NCBI RefSeq assembly: GCF_000225525.1
Contig: NZ_AGBF01000052.1
Coordinates: forward strand, 1 to 38,628
DNA length: 38,628 nt
From: Streptomyces zinciresistens K42
GTDB taxonomy: Bacteria > Actinomycetota > Actinomycetes > Streptomycetales > Streptomycetaceae
Direction of reading: 5' to 3'
Translations under genes and position numbers: made by a program
Notes under the pieces: generated by a model
The model's database searches: none
What the model saw: the letters and a program-made list of their open reading frames with translations, nothing else
What the model was told of the DNA's origin: nothing
Shown here: piece after piece, positions 25,029-32,010 of the stretch
Layout of the letters: every line of letters begins with the position of its first letter
How positions within the stretch are numbered: position 1 is the stretch's first letter

Positions 25029-25727
25029 ATGACACTGCTGGAACCGGACACGGACGGCCAACTCGCCCTGGAGGACGTCTGCGTGGACCTCTTCGATCTG
25101 GCCGGCGACCCTCTGGACGCGGCCGTGGCCCGGCTGAAGGCGGGCGTGAAGCCGACCGCCGAGGACATCGCCCTGCTCGCCGAGGCGGCCCGTACCGCGC
25201 AGCGCGCCTTCAAGGAGATCGGCGCGGCGAACGACGTACTCGACGACGCCTCGGACCTGGGCGAGGACCTGACGACCGCACTCGCGGAGACCCTGCGGCG
25301 CCGGGCCCGCGCCGAGGTCCCGGCACTGCTCGGCGCCCTGCGGGCCCAGGCGGCTCGCGTCGAACGCTCCGAGGCCGTCCGTACGGTCGCGGGCCGCATC
25401 CTCGGCAACGGCGGACCAGACGAGCCGGCCGCCCTGGACTCCGTCCCCGCTCTCACCGCCGACCTGCTGCCCCGCGTGCCGTCCGTATACGACGACGAGG
25501 AGGAGCCGGGCGCGAGCCTCGCCGACCTGTGGGAGCGTCAGGAGCGTCTGGAGCGGGTTCAGGACCGGGTGCGCGAGGAGCGGGTGGAGCACGTCGCGGC
25601 GCGCCTGGTCGCACTCGCGGAGCGGATCGTCGACCGAGCTTTCACGGACGCCCGGTTCACCCGGGCGGCACTGGACGAGATGGACCGGGCTCACGCGCTG
25701 TGGTGTGCGTGCCTGGACGAGGGCTGA
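25029..25727 (+). CDS. Uncharacterised helical protein between helicase and DUF262 genes
   Basis: 232 aa, acidic, no family recognised. It is almost entirely helix-forming with heptad-like stretches: LLAEAARTAQRAFKEIGAAND, ALAETLRRRARAEVPALLGAL, and a charged helix LWERQERLERVQDRVREERVEH that is a probable coiled coil (about 164-190). No signal peptide, membrane segment, cysteine cluster or catalytic motif is seen. It ends WCACLDEG. ATG 25029 has GGGGAG almost touching the start and a weaker purine tract further up. It lies 118 bp after the HamB-like gene and 77 bp before the DUF262 gene, all in one direction, so it may be an adaptor for either neighbour. Confidence 0.75.
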   Translation: MTLLEPDTDGQLALEDVCVDLFDLAGDPLDAAVARLKAGVKPTAEDIALLAEAARTAQRAFKEIGAANDVLDDASDLGEDLTTALAETLRRRARAEVPALLGALRAQAARVERSEAVRTVAGRILGNGGPDEPAALDSVPALTADLLPRVPSVYDDEEEPGASLADLWERQERLERVQDRVREERVEHVAARLVALAERIVDRAFTDARFTRAALDEMDRAHALWCACLDEG

Positions 25728-25804
25728 AGCGCCCCTGACTGTCAGTGGGAAGCCCTAAGGTCCTTCCCAGCGCTACGACCGGACCGATCACCGAGGGGGA
25801 CGCC

Positions 25805-28057
25805 GTGCAGGCGAAGGAAACGCTGTTCGCCGATCTCGTCCAGGGTAGGGCCCAGCAGTTCCAGGTGCCGCTCTATCAGCGGACGTACTCCTGGACGGAG
25901 AAGCAGCTCAAACAGCTGTGGACCGACATCCTGGAGCAGGCCGAGTTGCTGGAGCGTGGGGAGAAGGCAAGTACGCACTTCCTGGGGTCCGTCGTCCTCG
26001 CGCCGTCACCGCAGAACGACGCGACCTTTCCCCGCTGGCTCGTCGTCGACGGCCAGCAGAGGCTGACCACGCTCTCCCTCGCGCTGGCCGCGATCCGCGA
26101 CCACGTCAGGGCCACCGAGCCGGGCCAGGCCGAGCGCATCGACGAGCAGTACCTGATCAACAAGTGGCAGAGTGGCAGCGACCACTTCCGGCTGCTGCCG
26201 ACCCAGGCGGACCGGCCTCACTTCGCCGCGCACGTCCGGGGCACGCCCACGGATCAGTCCACCGAAGGTACGGTCACCACGGCCTACCGGTTCTTCCAGC
26301 GCAAACTCGTCGAGGCGGCCGATGCCACGACACCTCAGGACGCTTTCCGCATCGAGCAGGCCATCACCTCCCGGCTGACGCTGGTAGCGGTGACCGCCGA
26401 GCGCGGCGACAACGTCCACCGCATCTTCCAGTCCCTCAACAACACCGGACTCAAGCTCAGTCAGGCCGACCTGCTGCGCAACTACCTGTTCATGAAGCTG
26501 CACACCCGCGGTGAGCAGGTCTACGAGACCTACTGGCTGCCGCTGCAGGACAGCCTGAGCAACGAAGAGCTGGAACAGCTCATGTGGCTGCAGCTGGTCC
26601 TCGACGGGGACGACCGGGTACGCCGCCAGGACCTGTACGCGGTCCAGCAGCAGCGCTTCGAGAACGATGGCGCCGGAGAAGCGGAGATCGAGGCGTACAT
26701 CAGGGAGTTGTACCGCCGAGCCACCCTCTTCCGCCGGCTGCTGCACCCCGAGGAGGAGCCGGACGCGTCGGTCCGCGCCCACCTGCGCCGCCTGGACGCC
26801 TGGCAGGCCCAGGTCACCTACCCCGCTCTGATGCTGCTGCTGGACCGGCGCGAGCGCAGAGAGCTCGACTCGGCGGACACGGCCCGTGCGATGTCGTACA
26901 TAGAGAGCTTCCTCGTGCGCCGGATGATGTGCCGGGTGCCGACGAACAACCTCAACAGGATCTTCCAGGCCATGCCGGGGCAGCTTCCTCTCGACGTGCC
27001 CGTCGCCGACGGGCTGCACCAGTTGCTCTCCGCCGACAACCGGTTCTGGCCCGACGACGAGGAGCTGCGCGAGAAGATCCAGAAAGCGCCCTTCTACCAG
27101 TTCGGGCGCTGGCACCAGCGCAAGATGGTCCTGCAGCGGCTGGAGGAGAGCTACGAGCATCCCGAGCCGGTGGACTTCGCCTCCGCCCGGCTCACCATCG
27201 AGCACGTCATGCCGCAGTCGGCCGGCGACGAATGGCTCCGGATGCTGGACGAGGACGCGGCACGGGCGGAGGACCTGCATTCCCGTCTGCAGCACACCCT
27301 CGGGAACCTGACGCTCACCGCGGTCAACTCGGAGCTCTCGAACCACCCCTTCGAGCGCAAGCAGGATCTGCTGCGGGGCAGCCACCTGGAGATGAACCGT
27401 CGCATCGCCGCTACCGAGCGCTGGGGTGCCGAGGAGATCCTGGCCCGTGCCGACGAACTCGCCGACCGCGCGATCGAGTTGTGGCCGGCTCCCCTGCACG
27501 GAGTCGGACGAGCGGAGCGCAGCAGGGACTGGGCCCTGGCCCACGAGGTGCTCGCGGCGCTCCCGCACGGCACGTGGACGTCGTACGGCGATCTCGCCGC
27601 GTTCCTCGGCTCCGGTGCCCAGGCCGTGGGCAGCCACATGGCCGGCACGCCGGGAGTGGTCAACGCGTACCGGGTGCTCACCTCCGAGGGCAAGGTCTCC
27701 GACGGCTTCCGGTGGACGTCCGAGGAAGAAGGGGGTGACGTGCGTGCCCGGCTGATCGCCGACGGCGTCCGCTTCACCGTGCACGGAGCCGCCGATCCGG
27801 CGCAGCGTCTCAGCGCCGACGACCTCGCCCTGCTGGTCGCCGAGGACGACGACCGGGCCGACGGCGAGGACGCGACGCAACGCACGCCGGACGGCGGCCA
27901 GGGCGAGGAGACGCGCGCCACCGGTTCTTCCGTCAGCTCGCGGCGGACGACTCCCCCGAGACGCTGGAAGCGGTCCGCGCGCTCTTCGCCCGCTGGGAGG
28001 GACTCGGCGGCTGGATCGGGTACGGGGCGGGTCAGGTCACGACGAGCGCGTTCCTGA
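25805..28057 (+). CDS. DUF262/DUF1524 (GmrSD-type) nuclease fused to an alkyltransferase-like domain
   Basis: 750 aa from GTG 25805 (GAGGGGGA at 5 nt; the frame is open to 25745). DUF262 signatures: VPLYQRTYSW (21-30) and VDGQQRLTTL (81-90), the nucleotide-handling ParB-like part, with FQSLNNTGLKLSQADLLRNY. DUF1524 HNH nuclease: LTIEHVMPQS (His467) and HTLGNLTLTAVNSELSN (His497). Residues about 578-660 read like an O6-alkylguanine-DNA-alkyltransferase DNA-binding domain: LPHGTWTSYGDLAAFLGSG, then AVGSHMAGTP and NAYRVLTSEGKV. The PCHRV cysteine is replaced (NAYRV), so no alkyl transfer is expected; it may read modified bases. After an acidic linker (about 663-690) the frame turns to nonsense and ends at 28057, while the domain continues in another frame (27919-28368). 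Confidence 0.82.
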   Translation: MQAKETLFADLVQGRAQQFQVPLYQRTYSWTEKQLKQLWTDILEQAELLERGEKASTHFLGSVVLAPSPQNDATFPRWLVVDGQQRLTTLSLALAAIRDHVRATEPGQAERIDEQYLINKWQSGSDHFRLLPTQADRPHFAAHVRGTPTDQSTEGTVTTAYRFFQRKLVEAADATTPQDAFRIEQAITSRLTLVAVTAERGDNVHRIFQSLNNTGLKLSQADLLRNYLFMKLHTRGEQVYETYWLPLQDSLSNEELEQLMWLQLVLDGDDRVRRQDLYAVQQQRFENDGAGEAEIEAYIRELYRRATLFRRLLHPEEEPDASVRAHLRRLDAWQAQVTYPALMLLLDRRERRELDSADTARAMSYIESFLVRRMMCRVPTNNLNRIFQAMPGQLPLDVPVADGLHQLLSADNRFWPDDEELREKIQKAPFYQFGRWHQRKMVLQRLEESYEHPEPVDFASARLTIEHVMPQSAGDEWLRMLDEDAARAEDLHSRLQHTLGNLTLTAVNSELSNHPFERKQDLLRGSHLEMNRRIAATERWGAEEILARADELADRAIELWPAPLHGVGRAERSRDWALAHEVLAALPHGTWTSYGDLAAFLGSGAQAVGSHMAGTPGVVNAYRVLTSEGKVSDGFRWTSEEEGGDVRARLIADGVRFTVHGAADPAQRLSADDLALLVAEDDDRADGEDATQRTPDGGQGEETRATGSSVSSRRTTPPRRWKRSARSSPAGRDSAAGSGTGRVRSRRARS

Positions 28058-28368
28058 TGCTCGGGGAGGCGGGCGCGCCGGGCCGTGGCATCTGGCCGCT
28101 GACGCTCTACCCCGGCGGCGGGCGGGGCGGCACGGCGGAGGTGGTGTTCCAGTATCTGGCCGCACGTGACCCGTTCACCGACCGCGACCTGCGTCTCGAA
28201 CTCCTCAAGCGCCTCAACGAGATCGAGGGTGTCGAGATCCCGGAGGGCAAGCTGGAGCTGCGGCCCAACTTCCGTCTGGCGCTGCTGGAGACGGACCACA
28301 ACCGTGAGCTGCTCGGCGAGACCTTGGCGTGGTTCCGGGACCGCTGGGAGAAGCGGGACACCGCCTGA
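27919..28368 (+). pseudogene. Out-of-frame C-terminal domain of the DUF262 protein (frame break near 27904-27925)
   Basis: About 150 residues of normal-looking protein lie in the -1 frame relative to the DUF262 gene: HRFFRQLAADDSPETLEAVRAL, LFARWEGLGGWIGYGAGQ, TTSAFLMLGEAG, WPLTLYPGG, VVFQYLAARDPFTDRDLRLELL and ELRPNFRLALLETDHN. There is no ATG, GTG or TTG in this frame before ATG 28057, which is in the middle of the domain. So the whole domain can only be made as part of the upstream protein, by a one-base frame change; upstream of about 27910 this frame is arginine-rich noise. Options: a real one-base deletion (gene broken at its end), a sequencing error, or programmed -1 frameshifting. TGATG at 28055-28059 would also allow re-initiation giving a 103-aa fragment. 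The domain is not recognised by name. Confidence 0.65.
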
Positions 28369-28412
28369 GCGAGCGGGTGCCGAGCCGACGGCCTGCGCCG
28401 TGCCCTCCTCTC

Positions 28413-29174
28413 TCACGTGTCGAAGAGTGCGCCCTGGCGGTCCGTTCCGCGCCAGGGCGCCCGGGCGAGGACGAGTCCCCGCACCTCTGCGGCGCCCGCG
28501 TCCCGCAGCAGGCGGGCGACGGCCTGCATCTGCTGGCCGGTGGTGAACAGGTCGTCGAAGAGGAGGAGGGTGCGGTCCTGTATGCGGCGCTCGATGCGGA
28601 TGGCCTTGGCGTGGGCGACGGCGGCGAGGCGTTTGGCTTCGCGGTTCTTTCCGGCCGAGCGCTCGGTGTCCACGGGCTTGACCAGGACCGGGGATGCCGG
28701 GAAGGGCCAGCGGCCGGCCGCGTCCTCGACGGCGGCGGCCTTCAGGATCGTCTCGATGTGCTGGATCGGGGTGCGGCCCGTCCAGGTGGGGTTGCCGACG
28801 ATTAAATCGACGTCGGCCACCCGGTCCGGGGTGCGCTCCATCCAGCCGACGACCAGGCGTCCGAAGATGGGGGCCCAGCCCCAGGCACCGTCGTACTTGA
28901 GGCGTCGGACCGCGTTCTCCAGGTCGCCCGAGAACATCGCGATGGCGTCGACGCGGCTGAAGCCCCGTTCGTCGGGCGACAGTTCGCATAACGCGTTGGA
29001 GCAGCGGCGTGCCGTGCCGAGGGCCTGGCTGCACACCTGACAGTGGGCGTCAGGGACGGGTTCCAAGGAGCGGGCCGCGCAGGTGGCACATATGGAGGCG
29101 CTGCCGCCCAGGTAGTACGGGCATCCGGCGCAGTGCGGGAACCCGAGGGGGTCCAGCCCCTCGACCCGTCTCAC
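28413..29174 (-). CDS. ComF-like phosphoribosyltransferase with zinc-ribbon, partner of DprA-like protein
   Basis: 253 aa. The N-terminus has paired cysteines typical of ComF-type zinc ribbons: Cys15/18, Cys29/32, Cys45/48, Cys58/63. The C-terminal PRTase fold ends with the PRPP-binding loop RTLLLFDDLFTTGQQM (about 201-216), with the two acidic residues before the TTG. GTG 29174 overlaps the stop of the DprA-like gene by 4 bp, so the genes are coupled. Two leucines are TTA codons, Leu62 (28989-28991) and Leu124 (28803-28805), so full translation should need bldA tRNA. ComF and DprA serve natural transformation elsewhere; in this setting, and with such pairs recalled from defence islands, immunity is more likely. 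Confidence 0.8.
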   Translation of the reverse strand: MRRVEGLDPLGFPHCAGCPYYLGGSASICATCAARSLEPVPDAHCQVCSQALGTARRCSNALCELSPDERGFSRVDAIAMFSGDLENAVRRLKYDGAWGWAPIFGRLVVGWMERTPDRVADVDLIVGNPTWTGRTPIQHIETILKAAAVEDAAGRWPFPASPVLVKPVDTERSAGKNREAKRLAAVAHAKAIRIERRIQDRTLLLFDDLFTTGQQMQAVARLLRDAGAAEVRGLVLARAPWRGTDRQGALFDT

Positions 29175-30136
29175 AGGATGGCCAGCGCGAGCTGCTGGCG
29201 CTGCTCACCCGCCTTGCGCATCTGTTCCGCTCCGGCCAACCCCTCCAGTACGTCGCTCAGCTCGTCGACCACGGTCGCGCGCCCCTCCTCCAGCATCTTC
29301 GCCGCCCACGGCTGGGCGTCGACCAGCGAGCGCAGCAGAAACGCCCGCTTGCCGTGCTCCGAGGCGGTGCGCGCCTGCATCTTCGCGCCCGAGGTACGGG
29401 AGGCCTCGATGACGACCGTGCCCTGGGTGAGGCCGCTCATCGTGACGTTGCGGCGGGGGAACGTCCAGCGGGCCGGGCCCGAGGTCGGCCAGAACTGGGA
29501 GACGACGGCCCCGCCCTCGGCGACGATCCGTGCGGCGAGGCTGCCGTTCTCCGCCGGGTACATGGGCGCGGCGATCCCCGTGCCGATCACGGCGACCGTC
29601 CGGCCGCCCGCGTCCAGGGTCGCCGTGTGGGCGGCGGTGTCGACCCCCCGGGCCAGGCCGGACGTCACCACGACCGAGTGCTCGACCAGCCCACGCGCCA
29701 TCCGCGCCGCCCGCCTGCGTCCGCCCTCACTGACCTCACGCGTCCCGACGACGGCCACGGACCGGGCGTCCCGGTCCTCCAGGCTCCCCCGGACCCACAG
29801 GAACGGCGGCAGGTCGGGGATCAGGCGCAGGTTCGCCGGATAGTCGTCGTCCAGGACGGTGACCAGACGGGCACCGGTCCGCTCGGCGGCCTCCGTCTCG
29901 GCGGCCACCCGCTCCTCCTCGTCCTGGAGGGAGCCGAGCGTCGCCCCGAGCAGTTCCTCGGCCTTCACTGCCGCTTTCGACCTCTCGGGCACCCGCCCCC
30001 GGTACAGCTCGTCGAGCCCGCCCGGGCGCTGCGCGACCCTGGCCAACAGCTTCCAGTCGAGTGTCTCGCCCTCGTGCCTCAGGGCGCAGAGCAGGAGCAG
30101 GCGGTGCTGCTCGTCCGTGATCGTTGTCGTCGTCAT
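29171..30136 (-). CDS. DprA/Smf-like Rossmann-fold DNA-processing protein
   Basis: 321 aa. The DprA core is visible: YPANLRLIPDLPPFLWVRGSL, VAVVGTREVSEGGRRRA, VVTSGLARGVDTAAHTATL, TVAVIGTGIAAPMYP, and FPRRNVTMSGLTQGTVVIEAS, which corresponds to the FPxRNRIIAGLS ssDNA-binding/dimer motif. The N-terminal part (about 1-80) is helical and differs from chromosomal DprA, and there is no C-terminal winged helix after about 290. It is therefore a divergent form, not the housekeeping gene. ATG 30136 follows GGAGTAGAAGG. It leads a two-gene leftward operon with the ComF-like gene. Binding of foreign single-stranded DNA is the likely role, by analogy. Confidence 0.83.
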   Translation of the reverse strand: MTTTTITDEQHRLLLLCALRHEGETLDWKLLARVAQRPGGLDELYRGRVPERSKAAVKAEELLGATLGSLQDEEERVAAETEAAERTGARLVTVLDDDYPANLRLIPDLPPFLWVRGSLEDRDARSVAVVGTREVSEGGRRRAARMARGLVEHSVVVTSGLARGVDTAAHTATLDAGGRTVAVIGTGIAAPMYPAENGSLAARIVAEGGAVVSQFWPTSGPARWTFPRRNVTMSGLTQGTVVIEASRTSGAKMQARTASEHGKRAFLLRSLVDAQPWAAKMLEEGRATVVDELSDVLEGLAGAEQMRKAGEQRQQLALAIL

Positions 30137-30277
30137 CCTTCTACTCCGTCGTACTTGTTCGAAGGACGCAGGGCGTCTGGTTCCGGCCTCCCGGCGCGTT
30201 GCCTCAGTATGACGGGGCGGCGCGGCCCTCGGGGCCCGAACGGAAAATAGCTCGCGCGTTCTATTCTTTCCCGCATA

Positions 30278-30751
30278 TTACTGCCGGGTCGTGGCTCCCC
30301 GCCAGACGCACTCGGCCCAGACCGTCTTCCCTCCGGGGTGGAACGGCTCGCATCCCCACGTGTCGGCGAGCGAGGCGACGAGGAGCAGGCCGCGCCCGGA
30401 CTCGTCGTCCGCGTCAGGTGTCGGTGCGGGGAGACGGTCGCCTCGGGCGTCCGTGACCTCGATCCGCAGGGTGCCGGCCGTGAGGGTCAGGGCGAGGCGG
30501 GCGTGGCGGCCCCGGACGCGGCCGTGCAGGGCGGCGTTCGCGGTGAGTTCCGCGATGAGGAGGGAGGCCGTGGCTGTGGCCTCGCCCTCGTCGCCGGCCG
30601 CGACCTCCGGGCAGTCCCGCTGGTCGGCGAGCCAGCGCTCGGCGGCGTGGCGGGCGGTGTGGGCGCCGTGTCTGCTGGTGGGGAACGTGAGGCGGAAGTG
30701 GTGGGCGGTGGCGGTCGGTTCACCGGTGACGGTGACGGTTTGCTGGATCAC
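30278..30751 (-). CDS. RsbW-like serine kinase/ATP-binding regulator (HATPase_c)
   Basis: 157 aa. GHKL-type ATPase signs: LIAELTANAALHGRV (N box) , LRIEVTDARGDRLP (G1, DxxG-like) and DESGRGLLLVASLADTWG (G2). This is the small anti-sigma-kinase type that is very abundant in Streptomyces, often next to WhiJ-like XRE and DUF397 genes, as here. GTG 30751 is the first start; the ribosome site is poor. It is divergent from the XRE gene across 162 bp, and its stop faces the upstream region of the DprA-like gene (141 bp). Its partner sigma factor or target is not in the window. Confidence 0.85.
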   Translation of the reverse strand: MIQQTVTVTGEPTATAHHFRLTFPTSRHGAHTARHAAERWLADQRDCPEVAAGDEGEATATASLLIAELTANAALHGRVRGRHARLALTLTAGTLRIEVTDARGDRLPAPTPDADDESGRGLLLVASLADTWGCEPFHPGGKTVWAECVWRGATTRQ

Positions 30752-30913
30752 CTCACCGAGGGTGACGGAGTGGTTCTACGGTGTGGAGGACGTGGGGCGG
30801 TACGAGGGCGACTGTCCCGGTGCGGAAGGCGGGGCGTCCGGGCGTACGGCCGTGACCTGGCCGGGCGTTCAGCGGTTCGCCCCTGGTGCAACGGAAGTGG
30901 GCGGTGGTACGGG

Positions 30914-31789
30914 ATGGCGGCACAGGCGGGCGGTTCGGGGGCTCCCACCGGCGGCGAGGCGGACGGCACGGACGAGGTGGTCGACCTGTTCCGGGCGCTC
31001 GGGCGGCAGATCAAGGTCGCGCGGGTACGGGCCGGGATGAGCCAGAAAGAGCTGGGCGACCGGCTCGGGTACGGGGAGGAGACCGTCTCGTCCGTGGAGC
31101 GGGGGCGGCGGACGCCTCAGCCTGAACTGCTGGTCGCGGTGGATGAGTTGCTGGAGTGCGGGGGGCTGCTGGCGTCTGCTGTGGAGGATGTGGAGCGGGC
31201 CAGGTCGAGGAGGAGGGTGCGGCATCCGGAGTGGTTTCGGGATTATGCGCGGTTGGAGCGGGACGCGGTTGAGCTCCATTACTACGGCGCGCTGTCGTTG
31301 CCGGGACTGCTTCAGACCGAGGGGCACGCGCGCGCTGTCTTCACCGCCCGCAGCCCGTTGCTCGACGAGGAGACCATCGAGCAGCGGTTGACTGCCCGGC
31401 TGGCCCGACAGGAGATCCTGACACGCTGGCCGCCGCCTCTCGTGACGTTCACCGTCGAGGAGTCCGTTCTGCAACGGCCCATCGGCGGTCGGGACGTGCA
31501 TCGGGAGCAGCTGAAGCGGCTGCTGGAGGTCGCCCCGCTGCGAAACGTAGAGCTTCAGGTGATGCCCACCGACCAGCCGGACCACCCGAGTCTGGGTGGC
31601 CCGTTCACGCTGCTCACTCCAAAGGGGAAGCCTCAAGTCGGCTACCTGGAAGTGCAGAACGTCAGCAGGCTGGTGACCGACGCCGAAGAGGTACGTATCC
31701 TTGCCGCGCGCTACGGCAGCATCCGCGCCCAGGCCCTCACTCCACGAGAGTCCCTGGCCCTGATCGAAAGGTTGCTGGGAGATCGATGA
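30914..31789 (+). CDS. XRE-family HTH regulator with DUF5753 (WhiJ-like)
   Basis: 291 aa. The HTH is ALGRQIKVARVRAGMSQKELGDRLGYGEETVSSVERGRRTPQP. DUF5753 follows: PEWFRDYARLERDAVELHYYGALSLPGLLQTEGHARAVF, LTARLARQEIL and FTVEESVLQRPIGG. The architecture is that of WhiJ-like proteins, which pair with a small DUF397 protein in Streptomyces development and antibiotic loci. ATG 30914 has only a weak purine tract upstream (GGAAG further up). It overlaps the DUF397 gene by 4 bp. It may control the neighbouring ATPase gene or the island; no operator is obvious. Confidence 0.93.
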   Translation: MAAQAGGSGAPTGGEADGTDEVVDLFRALGRQIKVARVRAGMSQKELGDRLGYGEETVSSVERGRRTPQPELLVAVDELLECGGLLASAVEDVERARSRRRVRHPEWFRDYARLERDAVELHYYGALSLPGLLQTEGHARAVFTARSPLLDEETIEQRLTARLARQEILTRWPPPLVTFTVEESVLQRPIGGRDVHREQLKRLLEVAPLRNVELQVMPTDQPDHPSLGGPFTLLTPKGKPQVGYLEVQNVSRLVTDAEEVRILAARYGSIRAQALTPRESLALIERLLGDR

Positions 31790-31986
31790 AAAGCGAACAG
31801 CCCACACAGCTCAGCTGGTTCAAGAGCACATACAGCAGCGGCGAAGGCGGCGAGTGCGTCGAGGTCGCCGCCAACGGGACGGCCGTCCGCATACGGGACT
31901 CCAAGGAGCGGGGCGGCCCACAGCTCGCGTTCACGCGGGGCGCGTGGGCCGGGTTCGTCGCGGACCTCGGGCGGGACGGGTTTTGA
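31786..31986 (+). CDS. DUF397 small regulatory protein
   Basis: 66 aa, full length. LSWFKSTYSSGEGGECVEVA, then VRIRDSKERGGPQLAFTRGAWAGFV is the complete DUF397 signature (W.KSSYS...G.CVEVA...VRDSK...GP.L.F....W..F). The ATG overlaps the XRE stop (ATGA). Proteins of this kind act together with their WhiJ-like neighbour. The gene converges with the methyltransferase gene across only 24 bp. Confidence 0.96.
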   Translation: MKSEQPTQLSWFKSTYSSGEGGECVEVAANGTAVRIRDSKERGGPQLAFTRGAWAGFVADLGRDGF

Positions 31987-32010
31987 CCCACCTGCCCGAG
32001 GCTGCGGCGC

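Noticed and set aside
28057..28368. An independent 103-aa gene starting at ATG 28057
   Set aside because: The same frame is protein-like for about 45 residues before this ATG, so the start would cut a domain; treated as the displaced end of the DUF262 gene.
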